From Alphaproteobacteria bacterium (GTDB lineage: Bacteria; Pseudomonadota; Alphaproteobacteria; UBA6615): a DNA stretch of 64,000 nt. The stretch spans positions 1-64,000 of the forward strand of contig JAALLF010000008.1 in NCBI GenBank assembly GCA_011087645.1, read 5' to 3'. Both the position numbers and the translations under genes were made by a program. Below, piece by piece: positions 28,527 through 37,613 of the stretch. Position 1 is the first letter of the stretch, and each line of letters starts with the position of its first letter. The notes beneath the pieces were generated by a model, which was not told where the DNA came from, made no database searches, and was given only the letters and a program-made list of their open reading frames with translations.

Positions 28527-29290
28527 CGACGTCGCAGCCGATTGTCCCCGACAACTGTCATCTGATTTCCCTCGACAGCGTCGATAGCACCAACGAAAAA
28601 GCTAAAACCCTTGCCCAATCGGGCGCCGACGATGGCACCGTGGTATGGGCGCGTGAGCAAGTGGCGGGGAAGGGGCGTCATGGCCGGACCTGGAACTCGC
28701 CACGCGGTAATCTCTACCTTTCGATTATTCAGCGCCCCAATTGCAAGCTCGCCGATGCGCCGCAGATGGGCTTTGTGACCGGCGTCGCGTTGGCCGATGC
28801 GCTGCGCTGGACAACCGATGTTCCCGCCGCATTGAAATGGCCAAATGACCTCATGATCGACGGGAAAAAAGCCTCGGGCATTTTGCTGGAGAGCGCCGCC
28901 GACGCGAAAGGGCGGCTAGACTGGCTGGTCATCGGTGTTGGCGTCAACGTCGAGAGCTTCCCGAGTGATTTGCCCGATGTGACAAGCCTACGCGAAGCCG
29001 GCGCGACCATAAGCCTAGAAGGCCTGTTGAGCGTCTTCCTGGAACGTCTGTTTTGGTACGCTGACGAATGGCGTCACTCCGGATTCCGGGCCACGCGGGA
29101 GCGATGGTTGTCGTTTGCGCTACCCGCCGGCACGGACATGCGCGTGCGGCTGCCCGACGGCGAGGTATTTGGTAGGTTTGCCAGCATCGACAAGCGCGGT
29201 AGTTTGTTGCTCGATACCGACCGCGGCAAGCAGCGCATCGATGTGGGCGATGTCTTTCCGCTGCCGTCCGCCAACCAAGAGGCAAACTGA
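28523..29290 (+). CDS. birA: Biotin--[acetyl-CoA-carboxylase] ligase
   Basis: Activates biotin with ATP and attaches it to the carrier lysine of biotin-dependent carboxylases. Seen here: [10 protein letters not shown], the adenylate-binding loop [19 protein letters not shown], and the KWPNDL motif with the following [10 protein letters not shown]. At 255 residues it lacks the N-terminal DNA-binding domain of E. coli BirA, so it is a ligase and not a repressor. It overlaps nuoN by 4 bases and coaX by 1. Confidence 0.95.
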   Translation: MTTSQPIVPDNCHLISLDSVDSTNEKAKTLAQSGADDGTVVWAREQVAGKGRHGRTWNSPRGNLYLSIIQRPNCKLADAPQMGFVTGVALADALRWTTDVPAALKWPNDLMIDGKKASGILLESAADAKGRLDWLVIGVGVNVESFPSDLPDVTSLREAGATISLEGLLSVFLERLFWYADEWRHSGFRATRERWLSFALPAGTDMRVRLPDGEVFGRFASIDKRGSLLLDTDRGKQRIDVGDVFPLPSANQEAN

Positions 29291-30060
29291 TGCTCCTGGC
29301 CATCGATTGCGGCAATTCGAATACGGTTTTTGCGGTCTATGACGGCGACGAACAGCGCGGTGTCTGGCGCATTGCGACCGACGCCCGCCGAACCACCGAT
29401 GAATACGCGGTCTGGCTGACCCAATTGATGTCGCTGCGTTCATTGTCGGTGCCGGCGATCACCGAGGCGATTATCACCACAGTCGTGCCTGGCACCCGGC
29501 GCCATTTGGCAGCCCTGGTAAACAATCATTTCAACGTCGAGCCCTTGGTGATACGCGATCCTAATGTCGAACTGGGCATCAAGATATTGATCGAGCGCCC
29601 CGAACAAGTCGGCGCGGACCGTCTGGTTTCCGCGGTCGGGGCCCATATTCGCCACCCCGGCGATCTGGTGGTTATCGACTTCGGCACAGGCACCACCTTC
29701 GATGTCATCGATGGCGACGGTAATTTTCGCGGCGGGGTCATTGCGCCGGGTATAAATCTATCGGTCGAAGCCCTGGCGATGGCCGGCGCATTGCTGCCCC
29801 GCGTCAATGTCGAAAAACCCGACAAAGTCATCGGTGGCGCCACGGTGCCGGCGATGCAATCGGGCATCTTCTGGGGTTATGTCTCGATGATCGAGGGCAT
29901 GGTGCCGCGCATCATTGGAGAGTACGGCAAACCGATGAAGGTCGTGGCGACCGGCGGACTAGCGCCCTTATTCCTCGACGTCACCGATGTCATTCAAGCC
30001 GTCGAACCCGATTTGACCTTGCTCGGGCTGGTCGAAATAAATCGCCGTAATCGCCCCTGA
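29290..30060 (+). CDS. coaX: Type III pantothenate kinase
   Basis: Catalyses the first step of coenzyme A synthesis, phosphorylation of pantothenate. It belongs to the ASKHA fold: the phosphate-1 motif DCGNSNTVFAVYDG at the N terminus, the GADRLVSAVGAH substrate motif, and VIDFGTGTTFDVID. It is 256 residues. It sits between birA and RNase J with 1-base overlaps at both ends, a common alphaproteobacterial arrangement. Confidence 0.96.
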   Translation: MLLAIDCGNSNTVFAVYDGDEQRGVWRIATDARRTTDEYAVWLTQLMSLRSLSVPAITEAIITTVVPGTRRHLAALVNNHFNVEPLVIRDPNVELGIKILIERPEQVGADRLVSAVGAHIRHPGDLVVIDFGTGTTFDVIDGDGNFRGGVIAPGINLSVEALAMAGALLPRVNVEKPDKVIGGATVPAMQSGIFWGYVSMIEGMVPRIIGEYGKPMKVVATGGLAPLFLDVTDVIQAVEPDLTLLGLVEINRRNRP

Positions 30061-31760
30061 TGGCCCCGTCGGACTTTACCAGCACATCGGGGATCGGCCC
30101 TGTACCCGGCAAGGACGAGCTATTGTTCTTGCCGCTGGGCGGCACCGGCGAGATCGGCATGAACCTGAACCTCTACGGCCATGCCGGTAAGTGGCTGATG
30201 ATCGACTGCGGCGTTACCTTCGGCGACGACAATGCGCCGGGTGTCGATGTCATCATGCCCGATCCTCAATTCATCGAACGAAGGCGCGATAACCTGGTGG
30301 GATTGGTACTGACCCACGCTCACGAGGATCATCTGGGCGCCGTGCACCATCTGTGGAAACGGCTGCGCTGCCCGGTCTACGCCACGCCATTTACCGCCAA
30401 TGTGCTGCGCAAGAAGCTTGAGGAAGCGGGGTTACTGGGCGAAGTGCCCGTCACGGTGATCGGCATGTCCGACCGTTTTGAAATCGCGCCCTTCGATCTG
30501 CAACTGATCACGCTGACCCACTCGATCCCCGAACCCAACGCGGTGGTCCTGCGCACCCCGGTGGGCAGCGTGCTGCATACCGGCGATTGGAAACTCGATC
30601 CCGACCCCCTGGTTGGCGACACCACCGACGAGGCCGCGCTCAAGCAGTTGGGCGACGACGGCGTGTTGGCGATGATCGGCGATTCCACCAATGCCCTGGT
30701 CGAAGGCACCAGCGGATCGGAAGGCGAGGTGCGCGACAGTCTGATGAAACTGGTCGGCGAGTTTAAGACCAGGGTGACGGTCGCCTGCTTCGCCAGCAAT
30801 ATCGCGCGAGTGCAGACCATCGCCGAAGTCGCCGCCGCCCATGGCCGCTCCGTGGTGCTGGCCGGCCGCTCGCTGTGGCGGATCACCGAAGCGGCGCGGG
30901 CAACCGGCTATCTCGCCGACATCGCGCCGTTTATTTCCGAGCAAGATGCGGCCGCGTTGCCGCGCGACAAGGTTTTACTGATTTCCACCGGCAGCCAGGG
31001 CGAGCCCCGCGCGGCGCTGCCACGGATTGCCCGCGACGATCACCCCCATATCAAACTGGTGGAAGGCGATGTGGTGATCTTTTCATCGCGCATCATTCCC
31101 GGTAACGAGGTCTCGATTGGCCGCCTGCAAAACCAACTCGCCGCCATGGGCATCAATGTGATCACCGAGCGGGACCATTTCGTACATGTCTCGGGCCATC
31201 CCGCCCGCGACGAGCTGATCCACATGTATCAATGGGTGCGGCCGACGATCGCGGTGCCGGTTCATGGCGAAACCCGCCACCTGCACGGCCATGCCGAACT
31301 GGCGCGGGCCTGCCAGGTGCCCCATGCACCCATCATCAGCAACGGCGACGTTTTAAGTCTGAGCCCCGACGGGCCGGAAATCGTCGGTCAGGTCCAGACC
31401 GGACGCCTGGCCGTCGATGGCACTGAATTGGTGGCCATCGAGGACGAGACCCTGCGCGTGCGCAACCGCATGCTAAACAACGGTTTCGCCATTCTCACCT
31501 TGGCCATCGACCGTTCCGGGCGCGTGGTCGACGACCCGCTGCTCTCGGCGCCCGGCATTCTTGGCGACAGCGATAGCGACCTGGACCTTGCCGATGATAT
31601 TATCGACGATGTGTTGGATATGCTGTCGGACCTGCCGCCGTCGCAACGGCGCGACGACGACGCGTTGAGCGAACAGGCCCGGCGGGTGGTGCGGCGCGGT
31701 TTTCGTGAACGGCGGGGTAAGAACCCGACCACCGAGGTACATCTGGTACGCATATCATAG
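30060..31760 (+). CDS. rnj: Ribonuclease J
   Basis: Metallo-beta-lactamase/beta-CASP family nuclease involved in RNA maturation and decay, with 5'-3' exonuclease and endonuclease activity in characterised members. The metal motif THAHEDH is at residues 85-91. Other conserved stretches are DCGVTFGDD, HTGDWKLDPDPL, GDSTNA and HVSGHPARDEL. It is 566 residues. It begins on the last base of coaX. I infer it acts alongside RNase E, as in Rhizobium and Caulobacter relatives. Confidence 0.95.
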   Translation: MAPSDFTSTSGIGPVPGKDELLFLPLGGTGEIGMNLNLYGHAGKWLMIDCGVTFGDDNAPGVDVIMPDPQFIERRRDNLVGLVLTHAHEDHLGAVHHLWKRLRCPVYATPFTANVLRKKLEEAGLLGEVPVTVIGMSDRFEIAPFDLQLITLTHSIPEPNAVVLRTPVGSVLHTGDWKLDPDPLVGDTTDEAALKQLGDDGVLAMIGDSTNALVEGTSGSEGEVRDSLMKLVGEFKTRVTVACFASNIARVQTIAEVAAAHGRSVVLAGRSLWRITEAARATGYLADIAPFISEQDAAALPRDKVLLISTGSQGEPRAALPRIARDDHPHIKLVEGDVVIFSSRIIPGNEVSIGRLQNQLAAMGINVITERDHFVHVSGHPARDELIHMYQWVRPTIAVPVHGETRHLHGHAELARACQVPHAPIISNGDVLSLSPDGPEIVGQVQTGRLAVDGTELVAIEDETLRVRNRMLNNGFAILTLAIDRSGRVVDDPLLSAPGILGDSDSDLDLADDIIDDVLDMLSDLPPSQRRDDDALSEQARRVVRRGFRERRGKNPTTEVHLVRIS

Positions 31761-31788
31761 CGGTATCGCGAAGGAGACTTGTCTAGAC

Positions 31789-32193
31789 ATGATCGGACGC
31801 TTGAACCATGTGGCCATCGTTGTGCCCGACCTCGCGGCGGCGGCGGCGACCTATGCGGATATGCTGGGGGCCCAGGTCTCGGCGCCGGTCGATCTGCCGA
31901 ATCATGGGGTGACGACCGTGTTTGTGGATTTACCGAACAGTAAAATCGAATTACTGTACCCGCTCGGCGCGGACTCGCCGATCCAGCCTTTCCTCGACCG
32001 CAACCCGTCCGGTGGCATGCACCATATCTGCTACGAGGTCGACGATATTTACGCCGCCCGCGACCATCTAAAAGCCCAGGGTGCACGGGTATTAGGCGAT
32101 GGCGAGCCCAAGCCCGGCGCGCATGACAAACCGGTCTTGTTTCTGCATCCCAAAGACTTCAACGGCACCTTAATTGAGCTCGAGCAGGTATGA
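31789..32193 (+). CDS. mce: Methylmalonyl-CoA epimerase
   Basis: Vicinal-oxygen-chelate fold enzyme that interconverts (R)- and (S)-methylmalonyl-CoA in propionyl-CoA use. It shows RLNHVAIVVPDL with the first metal His, and SGGMHHICYEVDDI with the second; LFLHPKDFNGTLIELEQ at the end provides the Glu. It is 134 residues from ATG 31789, which has AAGGAG upstream; the frame is open 84 bases further without support. The end overlaps the next gene by 4 bases. Confidence 0.93.
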   Translation: MIGRLNHVAIVVPDLAAAAATYADMLGAQVSAPVDLPNHGVTTVFVDLPNSKIELLYPLGADSPIQPFLDRNPSGGMHHICYEVDDIYAARDHLKAQGARVLGDGEPKPGAHDKPVLFLHPKDFNGTLIELEQV

Positions 32194-32438
32194 ACCCGGT
32201 CAGCGCCACCGTCGTCTTCATCGTCATCTGGTGGCTGGTTTTATTCATCACCCTGCCATTTGGCGTACGGCGGACCGAGGTTCCCGAAGTTGGACACGAC
32301 CCGGGGGCGCCAGCGAAACCCATGCTGTGGCGTAAGGTCGGCGTAACCACGGCGATCTCGATTGTGCTGTTCGCCGCCGTTTACGTGATCGTTGAATACG
32401 AACTGGTCGCTCTGAGTGACCTGATGATTGAACTTTAA
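32190..32438 (+). CDS. DUF1467 family small membrane protein
   Basis: An 82-residue protein with two hydrophobic segments (about 5-25 and 52-72) and the family stretch IWWLVLFITLPFGVRR. DUF1467 proteins are alphaproteobacterial and of unknown role; they commonly follow mce and RNase J, as here. It overlaps mce by 4 bases and the convergent chromate transporter by 4, and is likely the last gene of the long nuo-birA-coaX-rnj transcript. Confidence 0.9.
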   Translation: MNPVSATVVFIVIWWLVLFITLPFGVRRTEVPEVGHDPGAPAKPMLWRKVGVTTAISIVLFAAVYVIVEYELVALSDLMIEL

Positions 32439-33673
32439 CCAGCCAAGACGGTACCCGCAGCGGCCGATAAGACAACAATCAGCCACACCGGTATCCGTTT
32501 CCAGGCCAGCAGCGCCACACCGATCAGGACAATCACCACATCGCTTGGCGCTAACACCGATGATGTCACAACCGGATCAATGAAGACCGCCAGGAGCAAC
32601 CCGACGACGGCGGCGTTGACCCCGGCGAGAGCCGTCCGCAGGGTCGGTTTCGCCCGTAGGACCTGCCAATATGGCAGGGCGGCGGTCAAAATAAGAAATG
32701 ACGGGGTAAAGACAGCGAATAGGGCGACTAGGCCGATCACCCAGCCACCGGGATTTTCGGTACCCGGTGTAGCGACCGCACCAAGATATCCGGCGAATGT
32801 AAATAGTGGCCCCGGCAAAGCCTGGGCAGCGCCGTAACCCGCCAAAAACGTATCGCTATCGACCCATCCCGGCGGCACGACTTCGGCCTGGAGCAGTGGC
32901 AAAACTACATGACCGCCGCCGAAGACCAGAGAACCTACTCGGAAGAAACTGGAGAACACCTCTACCACGGCGATATTTGTAAATACGGCAATGACGGGTA
33001 GTGCGACCAATGCGCCCAGCAGAATACCGGCGGAGATCATCCCGAAAGTTCGTGAAAAGGGAACGCCGTCGCTTGCCCCGATCACAGATGCTTCAGGCTT
33101 GATCAGCAGGCGTCCGGCAATCGCCGCAGCGACAATGACGCCGACTTGAATCCACACCAGATTGGTGAACAGCATGATGACACAAGCCGCGACGGTAAAC
33201 GCGATCTTGATCACGCTGGTGCAGGCGGTTCGTCCCATCAGCCACAGCGCCCAGGCGATGATGGAAACGGCAGCCAGCTTCAATCCGTGCACCAGTGCCA
33301 CGGGGAGCCCGCTGTCGAACAGATTGGTGCCGACGCCCAGACCGATCATCAAAATCGCCGAGGGGGCGGTAAACCCCAACCAGGCCGCCAGACCGCCAGG
33401 AATGCGCCCACGCAACATGCCGATGGCGATTCCGACTTGGGTTGACATGGGACCCGGCAGAAATTGACACAGAGCGATCAAATCCTGGAACTGGTCGCCG
33501 TCGATCCATTTGCGCCGCTCGACAAACTCGGTGCGAAAGTATCCAATATGCGCCACAGGCCCACCGAAGGCGGTCAGACCAAGGGTCAGGAAAACGGTGA
33601 ATATATGCCACGGCGAGGAAGAGGCCGGCTGGTCGGGGTTCGAAATGCTCATACGCTCAGAGGGTTTAACCAT
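32435..33673 (-). CDS. chrA: Chromate transporter, CHR family
   Basis: Inner-membrane efflux protein of the long CHR type: two homologous halves of about 180-200 residues in 412. Each half carries the family pattern: TLGLTAFGGPVAHIGYFRTE with FLPGPMSTQVGIAIG in the first, and FGGGHVVLPLLQAEVV with AAQALPGPLFTFAGYLGA in the second. About ten to twelve hydrophobic segments are expected. Characterised members export chromate; the substrate here is inferred. The start could be the ATG at 33673 or the ATG at 33652. It is divergent from tag, which starts about 26 bases away. Confidence 0.92.
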   Translation of the reverse strand: MVKPSERMSISNPDQPASSSPWHIFTVFLTLGLTAFGGPVAHIGYFRTEFVERRKWIDGDQFQDLIALCQFLPGPMSTQVGIAIGMLRGRIPGGLAAWLGFTAPSAILMIGLGVGTNLFDSGLPVALVHGLKLAAVSIIAWALWLMGRTACTSVIKIAFTVAACVIMLFTNLVWIQVGVIVAAAIAGRLLIKPEASVIGASDGVPFSRTFGMISAGILLGALVALPVIAVFTNIAVVEVFSSFFRVGSLVFGGGHVVLPLLQAEVVPPGWVDSDTFLAGYGAAQALPGPLFTFAGYLGAVATPGTENPGGWVIGLVALFAVFTPSFLILTAALPYWQVLRAKPTLRTALAGVNAAVVGLLLAVFIDPVVTSSVLAPSDVVIVLIGVALLAWKRIPVWLIVVLSAAAGTVLAG

Positions 33674-33698
33674 GGATGTGACAGGGCGGTATTAAGCG

Positions 33699-34238
33699 AT
33701 GCCTCACTATTGCGATATTGCGCCAGGACACCCCTGGCACGGGCCGTATCATGATAGCGAGTACGGGTTCCCCGTGCGCGATGATTCGGTGCTGTTCGAA
33801 CGCCTGGTGTTGGAGATCAATCAGGCCGGTTTGAGCTGGCTTACTATTCTGAAAAAACGTGAAGGGTTTTACGCGGCCTATGACGGGTTCGACATCGATC
33901 GTGTCGCTGGCTATGGCGACCGTGACACCCAACGGTTGCTATCCGATGCTGGAATCATCCGCAACCGTCTGAAGGTCGCTGCGGCGATCCATAACGCCCA
34001 ATGTTTGCAGGAAATCCGCCAGAGTCATGGCAGCTTTGGCAATTGGCTAGACGGCCATCACCCGTTGCCCAAGGACGACTGGGTGAAATTGTTCAAGAAA
34101 ACTTTCCGCTTTACCGGGGGCGAGATCACCGGCGAGTTCCTGATGAGCACGGGCTATCTGCCCGGCACCCACCGCGAGAACTGCCCAGTATTCGCGGAAA
34201 TCGCCGCGTTACAGCCCCCATGGCAACAAAAGTCCTAG
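33699..34238 (+). CDS. tag: DNA-3-methyladenine glycosylase I
   Basis: Base-excision repair enzyme that removes 3-methyladenine. The zinc site of the family is intact: Cys5, His18, His158 and Cys162 (the last two in GTHRENC). The catalytic-site Glu39 lies in LVLEINQAGLSW. It is 179 residues, a little shorter than the E. coli enzyme. The spacing to the divergent chrA start leaves only a short shared promoter region. Confidence 0.95.
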   Translation: MPHYCDIAPGHPWHGPYHDSEYGFPVRDDSVLFERLVLEINQAGLSWLTILKKREGFYAAYDGFDIDRVAGYGDRDTQRLLSDAGIIRNRLKVAAAIHNAQCLQEIRQSHGSFGNWLDGHHPLPKDDWVKLFKKTFRFTGGEITGEFLMSTGYLPGTHRENCPVFAEIAALQPPWQQKS

Positions 34239-34281
34239 CTAGTTACCCATTCATTAACGGCTTCAGAGCTACACTTTGCCA

Positions 34282-34698
34282 ATGCGAACCTTGCCGATAG
34301 CCTTACTTTTTCTCTGGGGCGTGACAGTCGCCGCGTCGGCGCAAACAACCGTGCGGATCAGCGAGCAGGATTGTAGTCAATTAACGCTGCACGTCGCATC
34401 GAGCGACACCAATTTCCAACCGGGTGTCGACGTGAATGGCAATACGGTGACGCCGGCGGATCTCAACAGCGGCGGACAAATTCCAGCACCCGATGCGATT
34501 AGCATTCCCCTGACTCTCGATCTCGCCAGCCGCTTGGGGATACCGCCGGAAGGCAATGCCGACTATCTGGCGCGCCCGGTGATCGGCGATGTGGTGGTGA
34601 CCGGCGACGGCCGCGTTACCTTCAACGGCACCCCGCTGACCAGTGAGACCCAGCACGAACTGGCGCAACAATGTCAACAGGTCGCCAACGCGCGTTAG
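34282..34698 (+). CDS. Exported hypothetical protein
   Basis: Unrecognised 138-residue protein with a clear signal peptide: MRTLPIALLFLWGVTVAASAQ, with a likely cut after ASA near residue 20. The mature part has two Cys (EQDCSQL and AQQCQQV) that could form a disulfide, and otherwise hydrophilic, Thr/Asn/Asp-rich sequence. I use the ATG at 34282, 6 bases inside a frame opening at TTG. It probably works in the periplasm; no domain is recognised. Confidence 0.75.
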   Translation: MRTLPIALLFLWGVTVAASAQTTVRISEQDCSQLTLHVASSDTNFQPGVDVNGNTVTPADLNSGGQIPAPDAISIPLTLDLASRLGIPPEGNADYLARPVIGDVVVTGDGRVTFNGTPLTSETQHELAQQCQQVANAR

Positions 34699-34811
34699 CG
34701 CGATCAAAGTATTTCAAGCTTCCAGCAGAAATTTTGGTGGTCCCGCGCCGCCGAGAACCTACGTTATCGTGTTAGCGTCAGCAGCGATAATTCGGGGTCT
34801 TGGAGATTTCT

Positions 34812-36179
34812 ATGAGCGTTCTAAACTCCACATCTAGCGGGGAAGACATCGCCGCGACCGGCATTCCGCGCCGTCTGGTGCAGGCATTCCGCAGGGCGGA
34901 ACTTACCGGCTTGAAACAGGCCGCTATCGCTCGCGCCATAGCGCTAACAATCATTCTCTTTTGGCTGTTCGCACTGTTACGCGGCGCAGCCTGGTTCTAC
35001 GTACCGGCATTTGTTGTTTTCGCCGCCATCCCAGCAGTCCACTACGCACTCGCCCGCGGGCCCTATTCGCGCGCTTGGCACGGATATCTATTCTTCGCGC
35101 TCGACGCCGCTCTGTTGACCTTCACTCTGTTGTTTCCCAATCCACTGCTCGAGCAACCATGGCCCGAGCCGGTGTTATTTCGCTTCGGCAATTTCCTGTA
35201 TTTCTTCGTCCTGCTGGCGTTGGTTTCGTTGAGCTATTCGCCGCGCTTGATGATTTGGGCGGGTCTAATTAGCGTTTCCTGTTGGGCGGTGGCCACACGG
35301 TTTGTCGCCGAACTGCCCGGAACAACGACGCAGATACCGCCCTTATCCGACCCCGTCGCGCGGCTCGAGCGGTTTCTCGACCCGCAATATCTGTCGCTCA
35401 ATCTGCGGATACAGGAAGCCGTGGTCCTGCTATTGGTCGCCAGCATTTTGGCGCTCAGCGTCTCACGCTCGCGCCAATTGGCAATCCGGGTGGTAACGGC
35501 AGCACGCGAACGCACGAACCTTGCGCGCTATTTCCCGCCAAATATCGTCGACCAATTGGCTGAGGCCGATAATCCCTTCCGCACCGTGCGCACCCAATCT
35601 GTGGCCGTGCTGTTTGCGGATATGGTTGGCTTCACCCATATGGCCGAGCAGGTCAGTCCGCAAGAGATCGTCGAATTGCTGCGCGCCTATCACCGACGGA
35701 CCGAGCGGATCGTCTTCGAGAATAACGGCACCCTCGACAAGTATCTTGGCGACGGCGTCATGGCGACTTTCGGCACGCCGGTGGAAAGCGTCGACGACGC
35801 CGGTAACGCGCTGGCCTGCGCGCGCGAATTGATCGCCGAGATCGCCGATTGGAACAAACTGCGCCAGGCTTCCGGCTTTCCGACGGTTCGCCTATCGATC
35901 GGGGTTCATTACGGCGCGGTGGTTCGCGGCGATATCGGCACCGAACGGCGGCTCGAATATGCGGTACTCGGTGACACCGTAAACGTTACCTCGCGCTTGG
36001 AAGAACTCACCCGAACCCTCGACTGCTCGATCGTCGCCAGCGACGCGCTGATCACTCAGGTGCGGGCCAGCGGCAATCCGCGAAACGACGCCTTGCTCGA
36101 CGGTTTCACCAAGCGCGAACCTCAACGTCTACGGGGACGCGAGGCCTATACTGAGATATGGTCCTACGGAGCCGCGTAG
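34812..36179 (+). CDS. Membrane-bound class III adenylate cyclase
   Basis: 455 residues. About six hydrophobic segments lie in residues 35-225. A short linker (RERTNLARYFPPNIVDQL) follows, then a class III nucleotidyl cyclase domain (about 250-450). Metal ligands are Asp270 (VLFADMVGFT) and Asp314 (YLGDGVMATFG). Lys310 and the LGDTVNVTSRLEE motif, with its Asn and Arg for transition-state stabilisation, point to ATP rather than GTP as substrate. It therefore probably makes cAMP in response to a membrane signal. The ATG at 34812 has GGAG about 6 bases upstream. It has no obvious operon partner. Confidence 0.9.
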   Translation: MSVLNSTSSGEDIAATGIPRRLVQAFRRAELTGLKQAAIARAIALTIILFWLFALLRGAAWFYVPAFVVFAAIPAVHYALARGPYSRAWHGYLFFALDAALLTFTLLFPNPLLEQPWPEPVLFRFGNFLYFFVLLALVSLSYSPRLMIWAGLISVSCWAVATRFVAELPGTTTQIPPLSDPVARLERFLDPQYLSLNLRIQEAVVLLLVASILALSVSRSRQLAIRVVTAARERTNLARYFPPNIVDQLAEADNPFRTVRTQSVAVLFADMVGFTHMAEQVSPQEIVELLRAYHRRTERIVFENNGTLDKYLGDGVMATFGTPVESVDDAGNALACARELIAEIADWNKLRQASGFPTVRLSIGVHYGAVVRGDIGTERRLEYAVLGDTVNVTSRLEELTRTLDCSIVASDALITQVRASGNPRNDALLDGFTKREPQRLRGREAYTEIWSYGAA

Positions 36180-36287
36180 ACGGCGCCACCGGATGGTTCT
36201 ATCTGGGTCGATACTGATCTATTGTCGCCGCGATTCGGGCGGATAGCGTACAGTCCGGTTCGATAATTTAGCGACAGAGAGACGAAG

Positions 36288-37613
36288 ATGCGGCGCACCC
36301 AGTTGTTTTTGCCGACCCTGAAGGAAAACCCGGCAGAGGCGCAGATCGTCTCGCACCGGCTGATGCTGCGCGCTGGCATGGTGCGCCAGTCCGCCGCTGG
36401 GATTTATTCGTGGCTGCCGGCGGGTTACCGGGTGTTGCAAAAGATCAGCCAGATTGTGCGCGAAGAGCAGGACGCCACCGGCGCGCAGGAGGTCTTGATG
36501 CCGACCATCCAGTCGGCGGATATGTGGCGCAAGTCGGGCCGTTACGACGATTATGGCAAGGAGATGCTGCGCATTAACGATCGCCACGATCGCGACATGC
36601 TGTTCGGCCCAACCGCCGAAGAGGTCATCACCGACATTGTCGCCAACGAGATCAACAGCTACCGCGACCTGCCGAAGAACCTCTACAATATTCAATGGAA
36701 GTTCCGCGACGAGGTGCGGCCGCGCTTCGGCGTCATGCGCGGGCGTGAGTTTCTGATGAAGGATAATTATTCCTTCGATCTGAACTATGACAGCGCGCGC
36801 CATTCCTACAACAAGATGTTCGTGGTCTATCTGCGCACTTATGCGCGTCTGGGGCTCCAGGCCATTCCCATGGCCGCCGACACCGGCCCGATCGGCGGCG
36901 ATCTCAGCCATGAGTTCATCATCCTCGCCGAGACCGGGGAAAGCGAAGTGTTCTGCGACAAGGCGATGCTCGATCTCGATGCGCCGGGTGCGGAGGTCGA
37001 TTTCGACACTGACCTACAGCCGCTGGTCGACCGCTGGACGTCATACTACGCCGCCACCGACGAAAAGCATGACGCGGCGGCTTGTCCCGTAGCCGCCGAT
37101 GATCTGGTCACCGCGCGCGGCATCGAGGTTGGCCACATTTTCTATTTCGGCACGAAATATTCGAAACCGCTCGGCGCGGTGGTGCAGGGGCCGGATGGTA
37201 ATCAAATTACCCTGGAGATGGGCTCCTACGGCATCGGTGTCTCGCGACTGGTCGGCGCCATCATCGAAGCTTCGCACGATGACGATGGCATCATATGGCC
37301 CGAAGCCGTGGCGCCGTGGAGCGTCGGGCTAATCAACCTCAAGGTCGGCGACGATGAATGCGACGCGGTCTGCGACGCGCTCTACGGAGAAGCGAAACGG
37401 GCAGGGGTCGACATGCTCTATGACGATCGTGACGAACGCGCCGGCGGCAAATTCGCCGATATGGACTTGATCGGCTTGCCCTGGCAGCTAGCGGTCGGGC
37501 CGCGCGGCCTGAAAGACGGCATCGTTGAACTGAAATGCCGCGCCGATGGTGAGCGTTCAACGATGCCGATTGACGACGCAAAGACTTGGATCGCCGGAAA
37601 GGCCGCCGCCTAG
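36288..37613 (+). CDS. proS: Prolyl-tRNA synthetase (short alphaproteobacterial type)
   Basis: Class II aminoacyl-tRNA synthetase charging tRNA-Pro. It shows motif 2 ([22 protein letters not shown]), motif 3 ([16 protein letters not shown]) and a C-terminal anticodon-binding domain. At 441 residues it lacks the editing insertion (INS) of the E. coli-type enzyme, as is known for alphaproteobacteria. The start is ATG 36288 after GAGAGAC. Its stop overlaps the lolC-like GTG start by one base. Confidence 0.96.
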   Translation: MRRTQLFLPTLKENPAEAQIVSHRLMLRAGMVRQSAAGIYSWLPAGYRVLQKISQIVREEQDATGAQEVLMPTIQSADMWRKSGRYDDYGKEMLRINDRHDRDMLFGPTAEEVITDIVANEINSYRDLPKNLYNIQWKFRDEVRPRFGVMRGREFLMKDNYSFDLNYDSARHSYNKMFVVYLRTYARLGLQAIPMAADTGPIGGDLSHEFIILAETGESEVFCDKAMLDLDAPGAEVDFDTDLQPLVDRWTSYYAATDEKHDAAACPVAADDLVTARGIEVGHIFYFGTKYSKPLGAVVQGPDGNQITLEMGSYGIGVSRLVGAIIEASHDDDGIIWPEAVAPWSVGLINLKVGDDECDAVCDALYGEAKRAGVDMLYDDRDERAGGKFADMDLIGLPWQLAVGPRGLKDGIVELKCRADGERSTMPIDDAKTWIAGKAAA

